The notes under the pieces: generated by a model
Database searches by the model: none
The model's input: the letters and a program-made list of their open reading frames with translations, nothing else
Told to the model about the DNA's origin: nothing
DNA from: Puccinellia tenuiflora
Taxonomy: Eukaryota; Streptophyta; Magnoliopsida; Poales; Poaceae
Length of the DNA stretch: 64,000 nucleotides
Assembly: GCA_012064385.1 (NCBI GenBank)
Contig: QRDG01000422.1
Location: 349,477-413,476, forward strand
Reading direction: 5' to 3'
In this document: piece after piece, positions 24,208-36,262 of the stretch
How the letters are laid out: every line of letters begins with the position of its first letter
Numbering within the stretch: position 1 is the stretch's first letter
Made by a program: the position numbers and the translations under genes

Positions 24208-27200
24208 GAGCATCTTTAGCAGATACCGAAAAAGCAGAACCCCGCGTTTTCCACTTCACCCGAAAACGATTTTTGGTATCGCGAAGAACATGTCTCGTAA
24301 AACCATACCGTAAAACTTTTTTCTTTTCTTTTCATCGTCTTTTCAACGAGTCTATCTTTTAGGTACAAACTGAGCACCTTCGGATGAAGCACTCTGACTC
24401 CGCTGGCCCCCACCCGGCTTGGGCCCTCGCCTGGCCCTCCTAGCGCTGGTCTCCCCTGCCTCGACCCGTCTCCTCTCGTAGAGGTTCTCCCATGGGGGAG
24501 ATTGTAACGCCCCCCGGATCGGTACTATGTAGACTTAGCGATTTCCGGCAAATCCGCATAATAACGATCCTAGGACGCCCACCAGGCATAACGTGCACGT
24601 CGCAACACACACGTTATGCGGGTGGAATTGCGATAACATTACAATAGTTCTCGACGAAACCCACGACAGAACATATATACAACAACGACTCACCGAGTCA
24701 AGAGCAAAAGATACAATACAAGGATCCAAATAACAACGGAAGCGGGTAGCGTCCGACTACGGACAAGATACAAATTGGACTAAGAGTCCTGAAGATAAGC
24801 AAAGGCACCATATCCCTGCCCAGGCCAAGCCTAGCCGGAGGGATTCCCAAGCTAACGTCGTCAGACTTCAAACCTGTTGGCAAGTAATACTCACAAGATA
24901 TCAAAGCTGGAATTCCGGGGAAAGAGGGTTAGCGATTGAGGCGGCGGCAAGCAACACTAACAAACTATAGAGACACGCTACAACTTGCGTCTAATAGAGA
25001 GAAGGTAAGAGAGCGCATAGGTAACCAACTATGCTAACACCAAACATACCCAGCCAATTCCTTACCAGCACGATTAACCACGAGCAGCAAGCCCAAAGGC
25101 ACTCACTCAGTTGGCAATTTTATAGGTTATTATTCAATTAATCTATCTTACTAGTCAAGTTATTATTATCAGGTGTAGGTTATCTATGATCTTGTTAGCC
25201 AGCATCATCACCAAGTCGTCCATAACCGCGGACACGGCTTTTCGAAAAGATTTAACCCTGCAGGGGTGCACAAATGTAACCACACGCACTTCAACCCTTG
25301 TTGCCAGCTATTAGCACACTTCCTAAGGTGTGCCGGCAGGGTATCCGACACTACACTTTCCTTCACTACAACTCTAGTCCAGGGAACAACCTAGCTAGGT
25401 CTTGCCCAGCTTGAAAGTCCGGCCGAAGCTCCGAGGTGGACCTAACCGATGCGAGAACGGCTTCGGGAGGGAACACTCATACGATTGCCCCTCCTTCCAC
25501 ACTCGATAAACGAATGCTCCGCAGCCCTACCGTAAGTAACCATCATCGTATCGGAGGCGTCCCATCCGTACCTGCATCAAAATAAAGCGTCGCACAAATG
25601 GAAACACCCGAACTACTTGTGGCGCCCTGGACAAGGCTGCAGATCCGGTACTAGGTCGAGGGGAGTCCCATTTCCTCCCACATGTGGGTAGTGCGCTCAG
25701 TCTTGGATCAGAGGACAAGAACTCGGGTCCTAGGCGACACTAGCAGAACAAATCACCACGATTGGCCTTCCGCTGGTGCCTTATCTTTAGTAATTATTCC
25801 CATCGCCAAACATTAAGGATTATCATGTGAATTAACCCAACTATCATATTAAGGCATGACTAGATAAAGACAACAAGACTCGAGAAAAACAACCTAAGCA
25901 TGCACTACGACTCGCAAAGCCAACAAGATAAACAAGCAACAAGGTAATAGGATGTGGGGGTGGGGCATATCATGGCTGCAAGGTAAACATGCAAATAGGA
26001 TCGAGACACAAGCATCGCAATATAAGGCTAGCAAGGAACAAAAGATAGGACGTGTGAGAGACAGAAAACAAGCGAAGATAGCAAGGGAGTATCACTTGCC
26101 TACAATCCGGTAGAGGTAGCAGAACCTGTCGTTACTCACATCAACTCATCGTCCTATTTCCGAAGAAACAACAAACACTGGAAACATAAAAGATGCATTT
26201 TACTACTACGGCAAAAGAAGCGGCATGTTGATGACATGATGCATGACAAATTAAATGTGATTCAATTTTATTTCCTAACACATGGCAAATCATTTTAAAT
26301 GGGATCAGTGCATAATATAGATGCACCGGACAAACCCCATAATTAAAGTTGGATTAATTCGATTAAATGAACAATTGTTCGATGTTAATTAATTATGCAT
26401 GATTTTATAAGATACGCATATATGGTATAGGGTTAGGGTTGGGGTCACACATCGGGTCGAGGAAACTTCGGATTCGGAGAGGAAGTAGTCGTCGTAGTCG
26501 TCGTAGTTGAAGTAGCCGAAGTAGTCGTTCATCCGGAGTCGGAGTAGTCGAGGTAGTCGACGTCGTGGAAGTAGTCATACTCGGGTCGTCGTCGTAGCGG
26601 ACCTTGGCGTTCCGGGCTTCGGGGTCGACGGGGTTCACGGTGGTCGGAGTTCGGTCTTCACGGACGCGCACGAAGGCGGCCGGCACAAACGGACTCGGAG
26701 CGGAGAACTTGGCGGTTCCGCTCGGGGTAGACCTTGGCGTATCCATCTTCCGGTCATCGAACTTGTCGTATCCACGGTGGTCGTCGTCATTCACACGTCG
26801 GATTCACGGCTCGGAGAACTTGGCATCCACGGAGACCTTGGCGTCGGGAACGGCTTCACGACGGGAACAGGAACGGGGATGCGTCGGGGAAAAGATCGGG
26901 AAACGACCGGGAAACTTTCCCGTCGGGAAACAGGCATCGGGGAACAACGGAGAACCGTCGGGAACAGAAAAACGGGAAACGCCGGGAACGGGAAGCGGCC
27001 GTCGGGAACTCGTCGGGGACGGAAATGGGGACGTCCACGTGACGGACACGGACAGGGGCGTCGGGGAAGCACGACACGAGCACGGGGACAGGACGGTACG
27101 GAGACGGGAAGGAGACCACAAGGAACACCACCGGGGACAGCAGCATGAGCACGGAACACAACACGGGGACGGGCCAGAGGAGGTCGTCGGGAGGAGGAGG

Positions 27201-28706
27201 CCGGAGGCGTCCGACCTGGGGCAGAGGCGCGGAAGCAGGGGAAGTCGGGGTCGGGCGCGGGACCGGAGCGGACGGCGACGGAGACGGGCGGCCGAGCCCA
27301 GGATGGGGACCGAGGCGAGGGCGGGAGCGAGGAGGCGCGGAGAGGGCCGGCGGGGAGAGGAGGCAGCCGTGGCAGAGGACGCCGGCGAGGGGAGAGAGGA
27401 AGGGGAGAGCCGGAGGGAGAAGAGGAGGTGGTGCGGGTGAGGGAGGAGAGGAGAGAGGAGGCGGCGGGACTCGCCGGACCGAGAGGAGCAGAGGAGGCCG
27501 ACGGAAGGTTGAGGATGAGGTCGGCGACGGGGAAGAGGAGCTACTGGAGGAGGAGGAGCCAGGGCGAGGGACGGGAGAGGAGCTCGGAGCAGAGGGTGCG
27601 GGAGGAAGGAGATACGGCTCAAGGAGCTCGGGATGGCGCCGGAGCTGCAGGGGATGACGGCCAGCAGCAGGAACGCAGAGATGGGCCGGAGCTGGGGACG
27701 GGGTCGAGACGAGGTGGGTCGAGCGGGGGTAGGAGGAGAGCTCGGGATGGGGAAGAAGAGAGAGACCACGGGAGGGGAAAGGGGAAAAAGAGAGGAGAGA
27801 GAGAGAAGGAAGCATGGATCCGAAAAGAATGAAAAGGACCTTTTTGTGAGGTGGAAGGATCTGAACAGAAAAAGAAAGAAAAGGAGGAGGGTGGCTGCAA
27901 GAGGCAGGGGGTAGGAACAGAAAAAGACCAGGGGAACCCTAGGGGTTTGGAGGTTAGGTGGGCTTGGGCCGGTTTGGGCTACTCTCTCGCAATTCTCAAA
28001 ATTTTATTTTCTTTTGCAAAATAATTTGGCAATTTAATTTTCGAAAACAGAGACGACTGTCTCGATAAAACTTTTCCGACAAATTTAACAAAATAAAAAT
28101 AGGGTTTAATAAAAAATAGTTTTTGTTGCCAAAAACATGCGATGAGATGATGCTGATGTCATGATGATGCAAAAACAAAGACAAACAACAATCTAATTTG
28201 GGGAAAAACCCCGGGGCATTACAGAGGTTGGCCACGGAGGTGCTCCCATGAAGGTGCTTCCATGTGGCTGCGAGCACGGCCATCCCCAACCGGCTTAGGT
28301 CCTCGCCTGGCTCTCGTAACGGCGTCCCCCGCCTCGACCCGCCTCCTCCCGAGAAGGTGCTCCCATGGGGGAGTTTGGTCATGGAGGTACTCGAACAAGA
28401 CACAATTTCACAGGAATTCGGTTGGAATCGAGTCTTCTCGCCGGGAATCGAAGATTGACGTCGGAATCGAGTCCTCATCGTGGAATCAAGGTAGGGAGTC
28501 GCCGGTGCCGTCGGGAGCATTGACTGGTTTCCCGTTCACCCAAAAAATCGACTCCAAAACTGGTTCTATGGGTATCTAGGTGGTAATATCCAGGGAGCTA
28601 GAAAATATTTTTCGGTTCAACCCGTTTTACGGGATCTATTCGGTGCGTCTTTTTGAACCAAAACGGCAGATAAACATGTTTGACCACTTTTTCGGTATCG
28701 ATGCTC
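24208..28706. mobile_element. Non-autonomous PIF/Harbinger-type element, interrupted by a solo LTR
   Basis: The ends are inverted: gagcatctttagcagatacc on the left against ggtatcgatgctc on the right, sharing a GAGCATC terminus and a gataccgaaaaag block. TAA flanks both sides (24205-24207 and 28707-28709), the 3-bp duplication of PIF/Harbinger elements. Removing the LTR at 24503-28223 leaves about 780 bp without transposase. An internal unit of roughly 95 bp containing ctcgcctggc and ctcccatgggggag occurs on both sides of the insertion. Confidence 0.75.
24503..28223. mobile_element. 3.7 kb solo LTR nested in the Harbinger-type element
   Basis: The insert begins TGTAACGCCCC and ends GGGGCATTACA, giving TG/CA ends with a short terminal inverted repeat. 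The flanking 5-mers are gagat and gaggt, four of five identical. No gag, pol, primer site or polypurine tract was seen. About 26600-27900 is strongly G-rich on the plus strand and produces long low-complexity frames on both strands (up to 321 codons), rich in Arg/Gly or Pro/Ser/Leu, which are composition artefacts. The family was not identified. Confidence 0.75.
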
Positions 28707-28965
28707 TAACTAAGATGCTCTGCCGATGCAACATTGGCTGCTAGCTTTGCTGAAAACAACATGGTTCCTTTTTTCCAAAGGAGAAAACAACAGGGTCCTT
28801 CTAACTGCCAATGGATATGTAGATGGATTAAATAACCAAATTAAGGCAGAAAGCCCATTAAAAAGATGGTAGTCAGACATGAAGCACATGATGACATGGT
28901 TTGGTTGTAAAGCTTGTACTGTCCAGGAAGCCAACAAAGGTTTGCAGTGCTGAAACCATGGCCAT

Positions 28966-29072
28966 ACCTACCTTCTGCTGCCATGGTTGGCTGGGCCATC
29001 CATTACGCATGTTTTGTGGTCCTCCAACCGCGGGCATCCCAGGCACGAAATGTGACATGATGAGATCTAAAG
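28966..29072 (-). other. Orphan exon-like segment
   Basis: On the minus strand a pyrimidine-rich tract ending ttctttag is followed by an open frame reading MSHFVPGMPAVGGPQNMRNG and then WPSQPWQQK. It ends at AAG followed by gtaggt, a good donor. The residues look protein-like rather than random, but I recognise no family, and I could not find partner exons on either side. It may be an exon relic, part of an undetected gene downstream of SDH4, or coincidence. Confidence 0.25.
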
Positions 29073-29430
29073 AAGGAACAGGAAAAGAAGCCAAATCCAA
29101 GAACCCCGTTCCGTTTGCTGTACAGATACATCTGCACTGCTCCCTCGAGAAACTGGGAGAAATCACTGGTGCAGTGTGTGTGCTGATGCAACTCATCACA
29201 TGTAAACGGCTGCAAGATCTACCGGCAATTCAGCGTTGCAGGGGGGCTGAAGACGCAGTGGCCAAGACACAGGTTTTTAATTCCAACTGCAAAAGCAGCA
29301 GAGCCCCGGTCTGCGAAGGAAAAAAACAGTGCAGCGTAGGTTCAGGAAGTGACAGAGTCTGCATGCCTGCGACATGATTCCGTAGTTAATGAACACAGCA
29401 AACCGGAGGGGTCTCTGAGACCAAGCATTA

Positions 29431-29709
29431 GACTAGCCCCAATGGGGGTAACATAAGTAATATCATAGATGCCACGTTGACAAAAAGATGATGTGACACA
29501 ATAATAAATGAATAGAGAGGAGGTAGTAGTATCATGATATGATACCGTAACATAACGGATTTCAAGACACAATAAGTCTACATCCTAATAAATGCAATGC
29601 CTCATAATACCACAAATATGATACTACCCATTATGAAGATAGTAACATAGACTAGTATCATATGCATGATACTAGTTTATGTTACTTTGCATTTGCATTG
29701 TGACTAGTC
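29431..29709. mobile_element. Tourist-like MITE
   Basis: This is a 279-bp element with imperfect terminal inverted repeats: gactagccccaatg on the left against cattgtgactagtc on the right. TTA flanks both sides (29428-29430 and 29710-29712). It is AT-rich and non-coding. The 3-bp TTA duplication places it with PIF/Harbinger-derived Tourist elements. Confidence 0.85.
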
Positions 29710-30121
29710 TTACAACTGCAGAACAGCAACCAGTTACATTCTCAAAGCCACAAGAGAGCAGCAAATGAAAACTCTTTGTAGGATCGAACATCGAAGAGCT
29801 GTCAAAAAGGGAATGATTGTTCCAGATTCAAGAATATGATTTCAATTCACACTTCATACATGAAAATATGTGTGCCTTTGTCCCGCTAGAACATACCAAA
29901 TAAGGGTTGCAGCGTCGATATATGCTAGCATTATTACAAACAAGAATGCAGTCAGCCACTTTTGTACCATGGTTATTTCTTCAAAAAAAAAAAAAACTAG
30001 CTATCTGATCGGTCACTGACAGGTGCATAAACAAAAACAAGACGAGCCAAGTTGGGAATAGAACAACCAGCTCCCCCAGCATGCATCGATGATCATTATT
30101 TTTCTCAGCTACATGGTGAAC

Positions 30122-32908
30122 TCAGAACAAATTGAAGTGCACGATGGTCTCCTTCGCCATGACCAGCAAAAGCAGCTTGAAGTATATCAAAGCCCACTTC
30201 CTGGTGATATCGTGGTGCACATAGTCCAGAAAGATCTCCTTGTTGAACATGTAAACTTGATGGTACACCGCAGCGACCATAAGAGACGTGCTTATGCTGT
30301 TGTGTGAGGTAAGAAGCAGAGCTGGGATCATGGCAAAAGTAACTTGTGTTGCTATCTCTGATCGACTGACTTTAGAACTTTCACTTGTCAATGGACTGCT
30401 TCTAGGTTTAGCAATGGCTGCATCTAGTGGACTGAATGCCACAACTTTAGGGAAGGTTCCTTCAGTCGCTTTCAGTTCATCAGGGACCTGTCAGACTCGG
30501 AAACATCAGATTCATGGAAGTGGCAAAATAAGTGAAAAGTCAAGCACTAGTTTGGCTAGTGATGAACCTGTGTCTTCTGCATGGGAGATCCATTGGATGC
30601 TGCGGTAGAAAACCAACGCGGTGAAAATTGTGTGCCACTGAGGTGTGATGTTGGCTCATATCCCAGAACCTATATACATGTACATTAGACACAAGACACA
30701 AGGATCTGCAAACTAAATAACAGCAGATTTTGTATTTCTTGAACAAAAATAATCCTATAAAACAAACCAAATGACAACAGCAAGTTCCTTATTATACGTA
30801 GCCTGAGTTTCAAACAGAAAATTCTCAGTTTTGGATCAATCAATCCAGCAAACAAAAGTCTCTTGGCTTTAATATTCCATCCCAAAATCATATGTCCTCT
30901 AAAATCCTACTGTCAACCATCAACAAAGTCATGCAAACCCCATGTCACCTGCAGGAGTGCACGCATTTGAGTAGAGAACTAGAGATACGACGGAATTGTG
31001 CCTGAATGCATGCATGCACAAATACAGACATAACGTGCCAAAAGCAAGAGGGCAAACTATCAATTAGGACAGACAAAATGAAGGAAGTCAAGTTAATTGT
31101 TGAGTGATGTGGAGTCACCGAGATATCGTAATATGAAAGACAGGCTACTCATCACAGAGAACGAGGAACAGTGTGTAGCATACAAAGACATAACTTCTGT
31201 CCTAACAAGCACGAAAGCACCAAACATGAACAAGATGTGAATCAGTGAATGGATTTAAGGTCAGTTAATACTCTGCACTGTTATAGAGGTGAATGGCATT
31301 ATTTATAGTTCAGTGTATTAACAATGTTATCATGGAATCATCAGGGCACTGGAACAGATTAACGGTTGCTTGGTTTTTGCCCAATGGCATGATCCACAGA
31401 AGAACAATCTCTTACAAATAACAGACAAATACAAATCCTTTAATGAGGCAATAATGTTCCAGTTTGCATGAAAAGTGTCCCAGGAGCACCATAAAGTAGT
31501 TATGTGGTCAATAATATAGCCATTCTTGGTACCTGGAGATCACTGCACTTTAAAATTTGATTTGGTAAAAAGAAACATGTTATAATAGCATCCACAAGGC
31601 TGTACCAACAAAAAATGCAAACATCATATCTCCTGTGGTGTCCAACTGATATAGGCTAGATGAGCTACCATGCAGATTCAAACGTTATTGGGTATACTTA
31701 TTCTCAACCATTGACATCTGACTATTACTCTTCCGTATTAAGAAAATTAGCATATCCCTACAAATCATGAGTTTTTTTTATTGTTCTTGGTTACCATTAT
31801 GGGAAATGGAATGGACCTGTACAAGGGCATTTCTATTAATTCTAAGAAAACTGAAAAGCTTCAATACCTATTTATGGGTCAATGCACAGGGAAAAATAAA
31901 TTCAGGATATACACGGAACAAGGAAAAATTCAAGGGAAAATACTACTAATCTTTTTGGACAAAGCATTCTCTTGGGCATATTCATGAATAAAATTAGTAC
32001 CTAGGTTATAACCACCAGATGTCAGCCAAAATCTAATTAACATAAATCTCTTAGTCATTAAAATATGGATCAGATCTTGGCAAGCAGGAAATTATGGCAT
32101 CACTTGGCAGAAGCTTTCTTGATTGTGGCAAAGCCTACACTGCAACTTCTGAGTTCTGAGATACCACAGCGTCTTAGCGTAAAACACAAATATTGACATT
32201 GAAAGTCTAATCAGTTTTTATTGTAGGCAAACTGCATCGGAGTCACCCTAGCCCCTATGTTAAGTCATTGATCAGAAAAAAAAAACACGAAGTGGAAACA
32301 AACGCATATATGATTATCCTTATCCTACTCTAGAAATTAGCAGACATTTGTGCATTGATGCTCCCTGTACATTACTGGCATTGAGAATCCACTTACGTCA
32401 GTGTCTCATAGACCATGTCAAACTCACAAATCAAAGCCCTAATACATGTCCTTTGCTTCCCTACTCTTCTACCGATTTACTCATTTTGTTTCTCTACTCT
32501 CGTACCGCTATTTTCACCAGGTTGATGGATTCGAATAAAGACAGCTACATACACTTACTATAGTGCTGGCAAATACGGAGTTAAATGACACAGGAAAGCA
32601 TCAGATGAGATACTGCGCTGCACTGCAGCGCGTTAGATCAAACCACGCGCGACCAGGGCACGACGCTCGCACTCAAGTACATCACGACATCCCACGTCGA
32701 TTTGTAAACAAAGTCTAGGCTGAGTACGGACGAAAGGGATAGGGATACCAACCATGCCGGGGCGGGTAGGGGACGGGGCGGCGGCGGCGGCGGGGTAGCG
32801 CGGGAGGGAGGAGAGCGCGCGGGATCCGGTCAGGGGCGCCAGCGCCGCATCAGCGCGGGAGAGGGCGAGCGCTAGGGTTTTGGATCGGGCGAGGAATCGC
32901 GAGGCCAT
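30122..32908 (-). CDS. SDH4: Succinate dehydrogenase subunit 4, mitochondrial (complex II membrane anchor)
   Basis: Three exons, 32753-32908, 30568-30669 and 30122-30487, join in frame to 207 residues. The N-terminus MASRFLARSKTLALALSRAD is an Arg/Ser/Ala-rich mitochondrial presequence. The middle exon reads GYEPTSHLSGTQFSPRWFST and the last contains VAFSPLDAAIAKP, a hydrophobic span, VYHQVYMFNKEIFLDYVHHD and a second hydrophobic stretch near ITRKWALIYFKLLLLVMA. These match grass SDH4 as I remember it; DYVHHD resembles the quinone-site DYVHGD of SDHD-type anchors. The protein would anchor the SDH1/SDH2 catalytic dimer in the inner mitochondrial membrane, where electrons from succinate pass to ubiquinone. 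Intron 1 is about 2.1 kb. The exon 1 donor (ATG then GTTGGT) is the least certain boundary; a micro-exon cannot be excluded. Confidence 0.92.
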
Positions 32909-33163
32909 GGCGATGTCTCTCCTCGGCTGCCCGGTTCGTTGCCGTATGGTCGCGAGGAGGAAGGGGAGAGGAAGAAGAAGGAAGAGCGAGAAGCTGGTCT
33001 TGGGCCCCCGGAGGTTGAGAGAAGAACTGAATTGCCCCGGCCCTGAGCATGGGTTTCAAAATGCAGGCTCGAAAATTGAATGGGCCGCTCTGGATTTTCT
33101 ATGACAGTTAGACGATCCTAATAATGGCTAGATATTTTATAGACTTATTAAACGGGAAATTCA

Positions 33164-33383
33164 GGCACCCAAGCTCACATGCTCCTGATATTTTTGAAAA
33201 GAATTAAAAAAAATTCCTATGCTTCGTGCAAAAAAGACTTGCATAGGAAATGTTATTTGATACTGAAACTTTGCACGAATGTGAACAACTTATATATGTT
33301 TGTCTCAAAAAAAATTCAGTTTTTTTTATAATGTTTACTTTTTTATTTTTTTTCAAAAATATGAGCATGTGAGCTCGGATGCC
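33164..33383. repeat. Foldback MITE-like element
   Basis: The left end reads ggcacccaagctcacatgct followed by atatttttgaaaa. The right end is its near complement, ending gagcatgtgagctcggatgcc. The interior is AT-rich. It belongs with the other foldback segments in this window (39360-39710 and 44893-45210). Confidence 0.6.
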
Positions 33384-34305
33384 AAAATGCCTCTACCTTC
33401 TTAAACCCTAATCCTAAAGTGAACACCCATCTTTTTTGGGGAAACTCCTTTTTTTAGGGGTTTTGGGGAGCTCCTATTCTCTGCTTAACGCACGACGCAA
33501 TCGCTCCCGCCTCCAGCACTTCCTTCATGGGCCACTTTGAATGCGGACCAATAATAGGTATTGTTTCTCTTTTTTTTTCTTGTCTTTGTTTTATTTTTCT
33601 TTCCGTTTCTATAGTAAAAAAAATATGTTCAAGCTTGTGGAAAAATAAAATATTTGTTTTATAAAAAATACAAAACAAAAATAAAAGAGAAAACAAAAGT
33701 AAGAAATTAAAATAATTTTAGTTTGAAGCAGCTACGCTCTAGTCGTGGCCAGCTGCATCATCCGTGTAAGAAAGGTAGTTGCTTAGTGTAACAGTTGTTA
33801 GTACGTTATGGCCACGCTTGGTGTAATCTTTGTATGATGATCTCCGAGCTTAAGGCGTTGTCGAGATGATCCAACAATGTCTGATACTGTCTCGGGTGTT
33901 ATGTGAAACTTGCTTGTCAGAGATGTCACTGCCGTGGTTCAGTCCTGAAGATGTGTTGTTGCTTCAAGCAGGAGGGAACCATGTTTCTGTCTTGTGATCC
34001 CGACTCATTTGTCATGTCGGTTTTGCAGAATAGTGACATGTCTTGGAACAGAGGTAAAGAAAGCTAAACTTGGCTGGCTGGAGAATCTGGGGAAGAAATG
34101 GCAAGAGGAAGCAAGCAAGCAAGGAAGGATGCCATGTCAAGCAAGGTTTGTCCATGCCTGACCTCACCTCCCTCTCACGTATTCCTTCTTCTGTTACTCT
34201 AAAAGATTAATTTCTTTTGTGTTCCCATCAGTATATTTACCCACCTTGGGGTAATTTTCATGCAACAGTGCTCGAGCTTTCCCTTGTTCTTGTTGCAAAG
34301 GAAAC
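33384..34305. other. Upstream region of the thaumatin-like gene
   Basis: About 900 bases, AT-rich at 33560-33720, with no supported coding frame. It should hold the promoter and leader of the downstream gene. I saw no TATA box or regulatory motif clear enough to annotate. Confidence 0.4.
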
Positions 34306-35849
34306 ATGGGGAGGAGGAGTGCTCTGCTTCTGGCTCTGGCTCTCGTTTGCTTGTTCTCAGGTACTCTTCAGATTACTTCTTTATCAGGTTTTCTGACTGC
34401 AAGAATCTGTTGCTAGGATACTATTAGATTTTATCAGGTTTTCTGACTGCAAGAATGCTTTGGAATCATCAGCGTTTGGTGCCCATGTCATGTCATACTA
34501 CGATTTATGAACTGACAAAAAGAACATTCTTTTTATCGTTATTTTCTGTGACATGACAGGTGCAACCAGGCGCGCGGACTCGGCCCGCGTGTTCACCATC
34601 ATCAACCAGTGCAGTAAGGACATCTGGCCGGCGGTGACGCCCGGCGAGAGCTTCGGCGGCGGCGGGTTCGCGCTCCGGCCTGGCCAGTCCGTTGTCTTCA
34701 CTGCCCCCGTGGGGTGGTCCGGCCGCATCTGGGGCCGGACCGGTTGCGACTTCGACCCCGCCGGTAACGGCACGTGCGAGACGGGCGCGTGCGGGACGTC
34801 GCTGCAGTGCGCGTCGTCCTCGGGCGCCACGCCGGCGAGCCTGGCGGAGTTCACGCTGGCGTCGGTGGACTACTACGACGTGAGCCTGGTCGACGGGTTC
34901 AACCTGCCGATCGTGGTCACCCCGGCGGCGAGCGCCAACGGGTCGAGCTGCGCGGTGGCCGGGTGCGACGGCGACCTGCGGCGGGACTGCCCGTCGGAGC
35001 TGGCCGTGAAGGGCGCCGACGGGACGGTGGTGGCGTGCCGGAGCGCGTGCGACGTGTTCGGCACGGACCAGTACTGCTGCAAAGGGCAGTACGCGAACCC
35101 GGTGACCTGCCAGCCGACGTTCTACTCCAAGAAGTTTAAGGAGGCGTGCCCCGCCGCCTACAGCTACGCCTACGACGACCCCTCCAGCATCTTCACCTGC
35201 GCCCAGTCCCCCGACTACACCATCACCTTCTGCTCCAACAGGTACCACACTGTTGATTTGTACTACCAGTTAAGATGCGATTACACTGTAAATTTGTTCA
35301 AGTTTGATAGTATTTGTGATCCATATTGCACCGTTAATTCGGTAGAATGTTCGAGTCCCTGTGTAATATTCTGTCACTGCAGTGCACTGTAAGCAACGAC
35401 TAGCTAGGTACAGAAAGTGCCAGTTTGTAATTCTCACCGGCATCTGAAAGTCTGAAGATGTTGTGGTCAAAGGATCAGATTCTTGGCACCATCAGATGCT
35501 TCCGTGGCCCATCAGCGCTTGTCCAGACTCCAGATATTGAACCTAGAGCACAAGACGAACCCATTATACACTAGCAATTTCATCATACTGTCATTCTTAA
35601 TTTCTCATTTGGCAAGTTTGCGTCAGCTTACATGACAGTTATCTTCTCTGAATGACACTTGAGTATTTCCTTTTTACTAGGCGGTTGACTTGCACCTTTC
35701 TGTTGTTGTGTTCCAGGAAGCAATCGGTGTGCTCGTACCACAACAACCGGCTCGTTTGCAGCGGCTCCAGCAGAGGCGCCTCTGCGCTGACGCTTCTGAA
35801 GATGCTGCTCTCCAGCTTCCTGACATTGCAATTTGCACTCCAGGTGTAA
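34306..35849 (+). CDS. Thaumatin-like protein with hydrophobic C-terminal tail
   Basis: Exons 34306-34360, 34560-35241 and 35717-35849 encode 289 residues. Residues 1-18 (MGRRSALLLALALVCLFS) are a signal peptide, followed by the thaumatin fold from RVFTIINQCSKDIWPAV onward. Many cysteines are present and lie where the family's disulfide cysteines are expected, including CETGACGTSLQC, CAVAGCDGDLRRDC and QYCCKGQY. The family signature normally has TGDC; here it is TGAC. Exon 3 adds a serine/glycine stretch and a hydrophobic end (LLKMLLSSFLTLQFALQV), as in thaumatin-like proteins predicted to carry a GPI anchor. It is probably secreted or held at the outer plasma membrane. Antifungal or glucan-binding activity is known for some relatives and not shown here. 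Confidence 0.95.
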
Positions 35850-36262
35850 ATGTGTAATCAATGGTTAACTGAAAAACAACCTGACTTTGACCCTTATATG
35901 TTTTTTTTGGGCTTTTTTCTTCCTCTGAGAAACAGAAAGTACAGCTGATTGTCTCTGAGCCGTCACTCCCATGTGGATGTTTTATTCTTTGGATAAATAG
36001 ACAGACATCAGAAGTGAATGTGTTTTAGTTTTCACTCTGCTTTTCAAATCATCTGTTCTGGTGTAAGTGGAGACGGCAGCAGCAACAGTGCATCAAACGA
36101 TTCCTGAAATGCTGGATCTCAGTACACTTTCTAACAGTAGTATTAGCATGAACGTAGTGACAGTGCAGGTGCAGACTGACCAAATACTGCTGCATACACT
36201 GTCGCCCTGTTAGCTAACCTTGATTTCTTCAGATCACTGATGTTGTACTACCTATGTGGTTA

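Noticed and set aside
26804..27815. Overlapping open frames of up to 321 codons on both strands
   Set aside because: They lie within the G-rich part of a solo LTR, are low-complexity in every frame and have no recognised domain.
28901..29377. 158-codon plus-strand frame
   Set aside because: Composition looks random, no domain is recognisable, and it overlaps the better exon-like signal on the other strand.
34505..35248. 247-codon minus-strand frame across the thaumatin-like exon
   Set aside because: It is an antisense shadow rich in Arg, Val and Gly; the plus-strand frame has the signal peptide, cysteines and splice sites.
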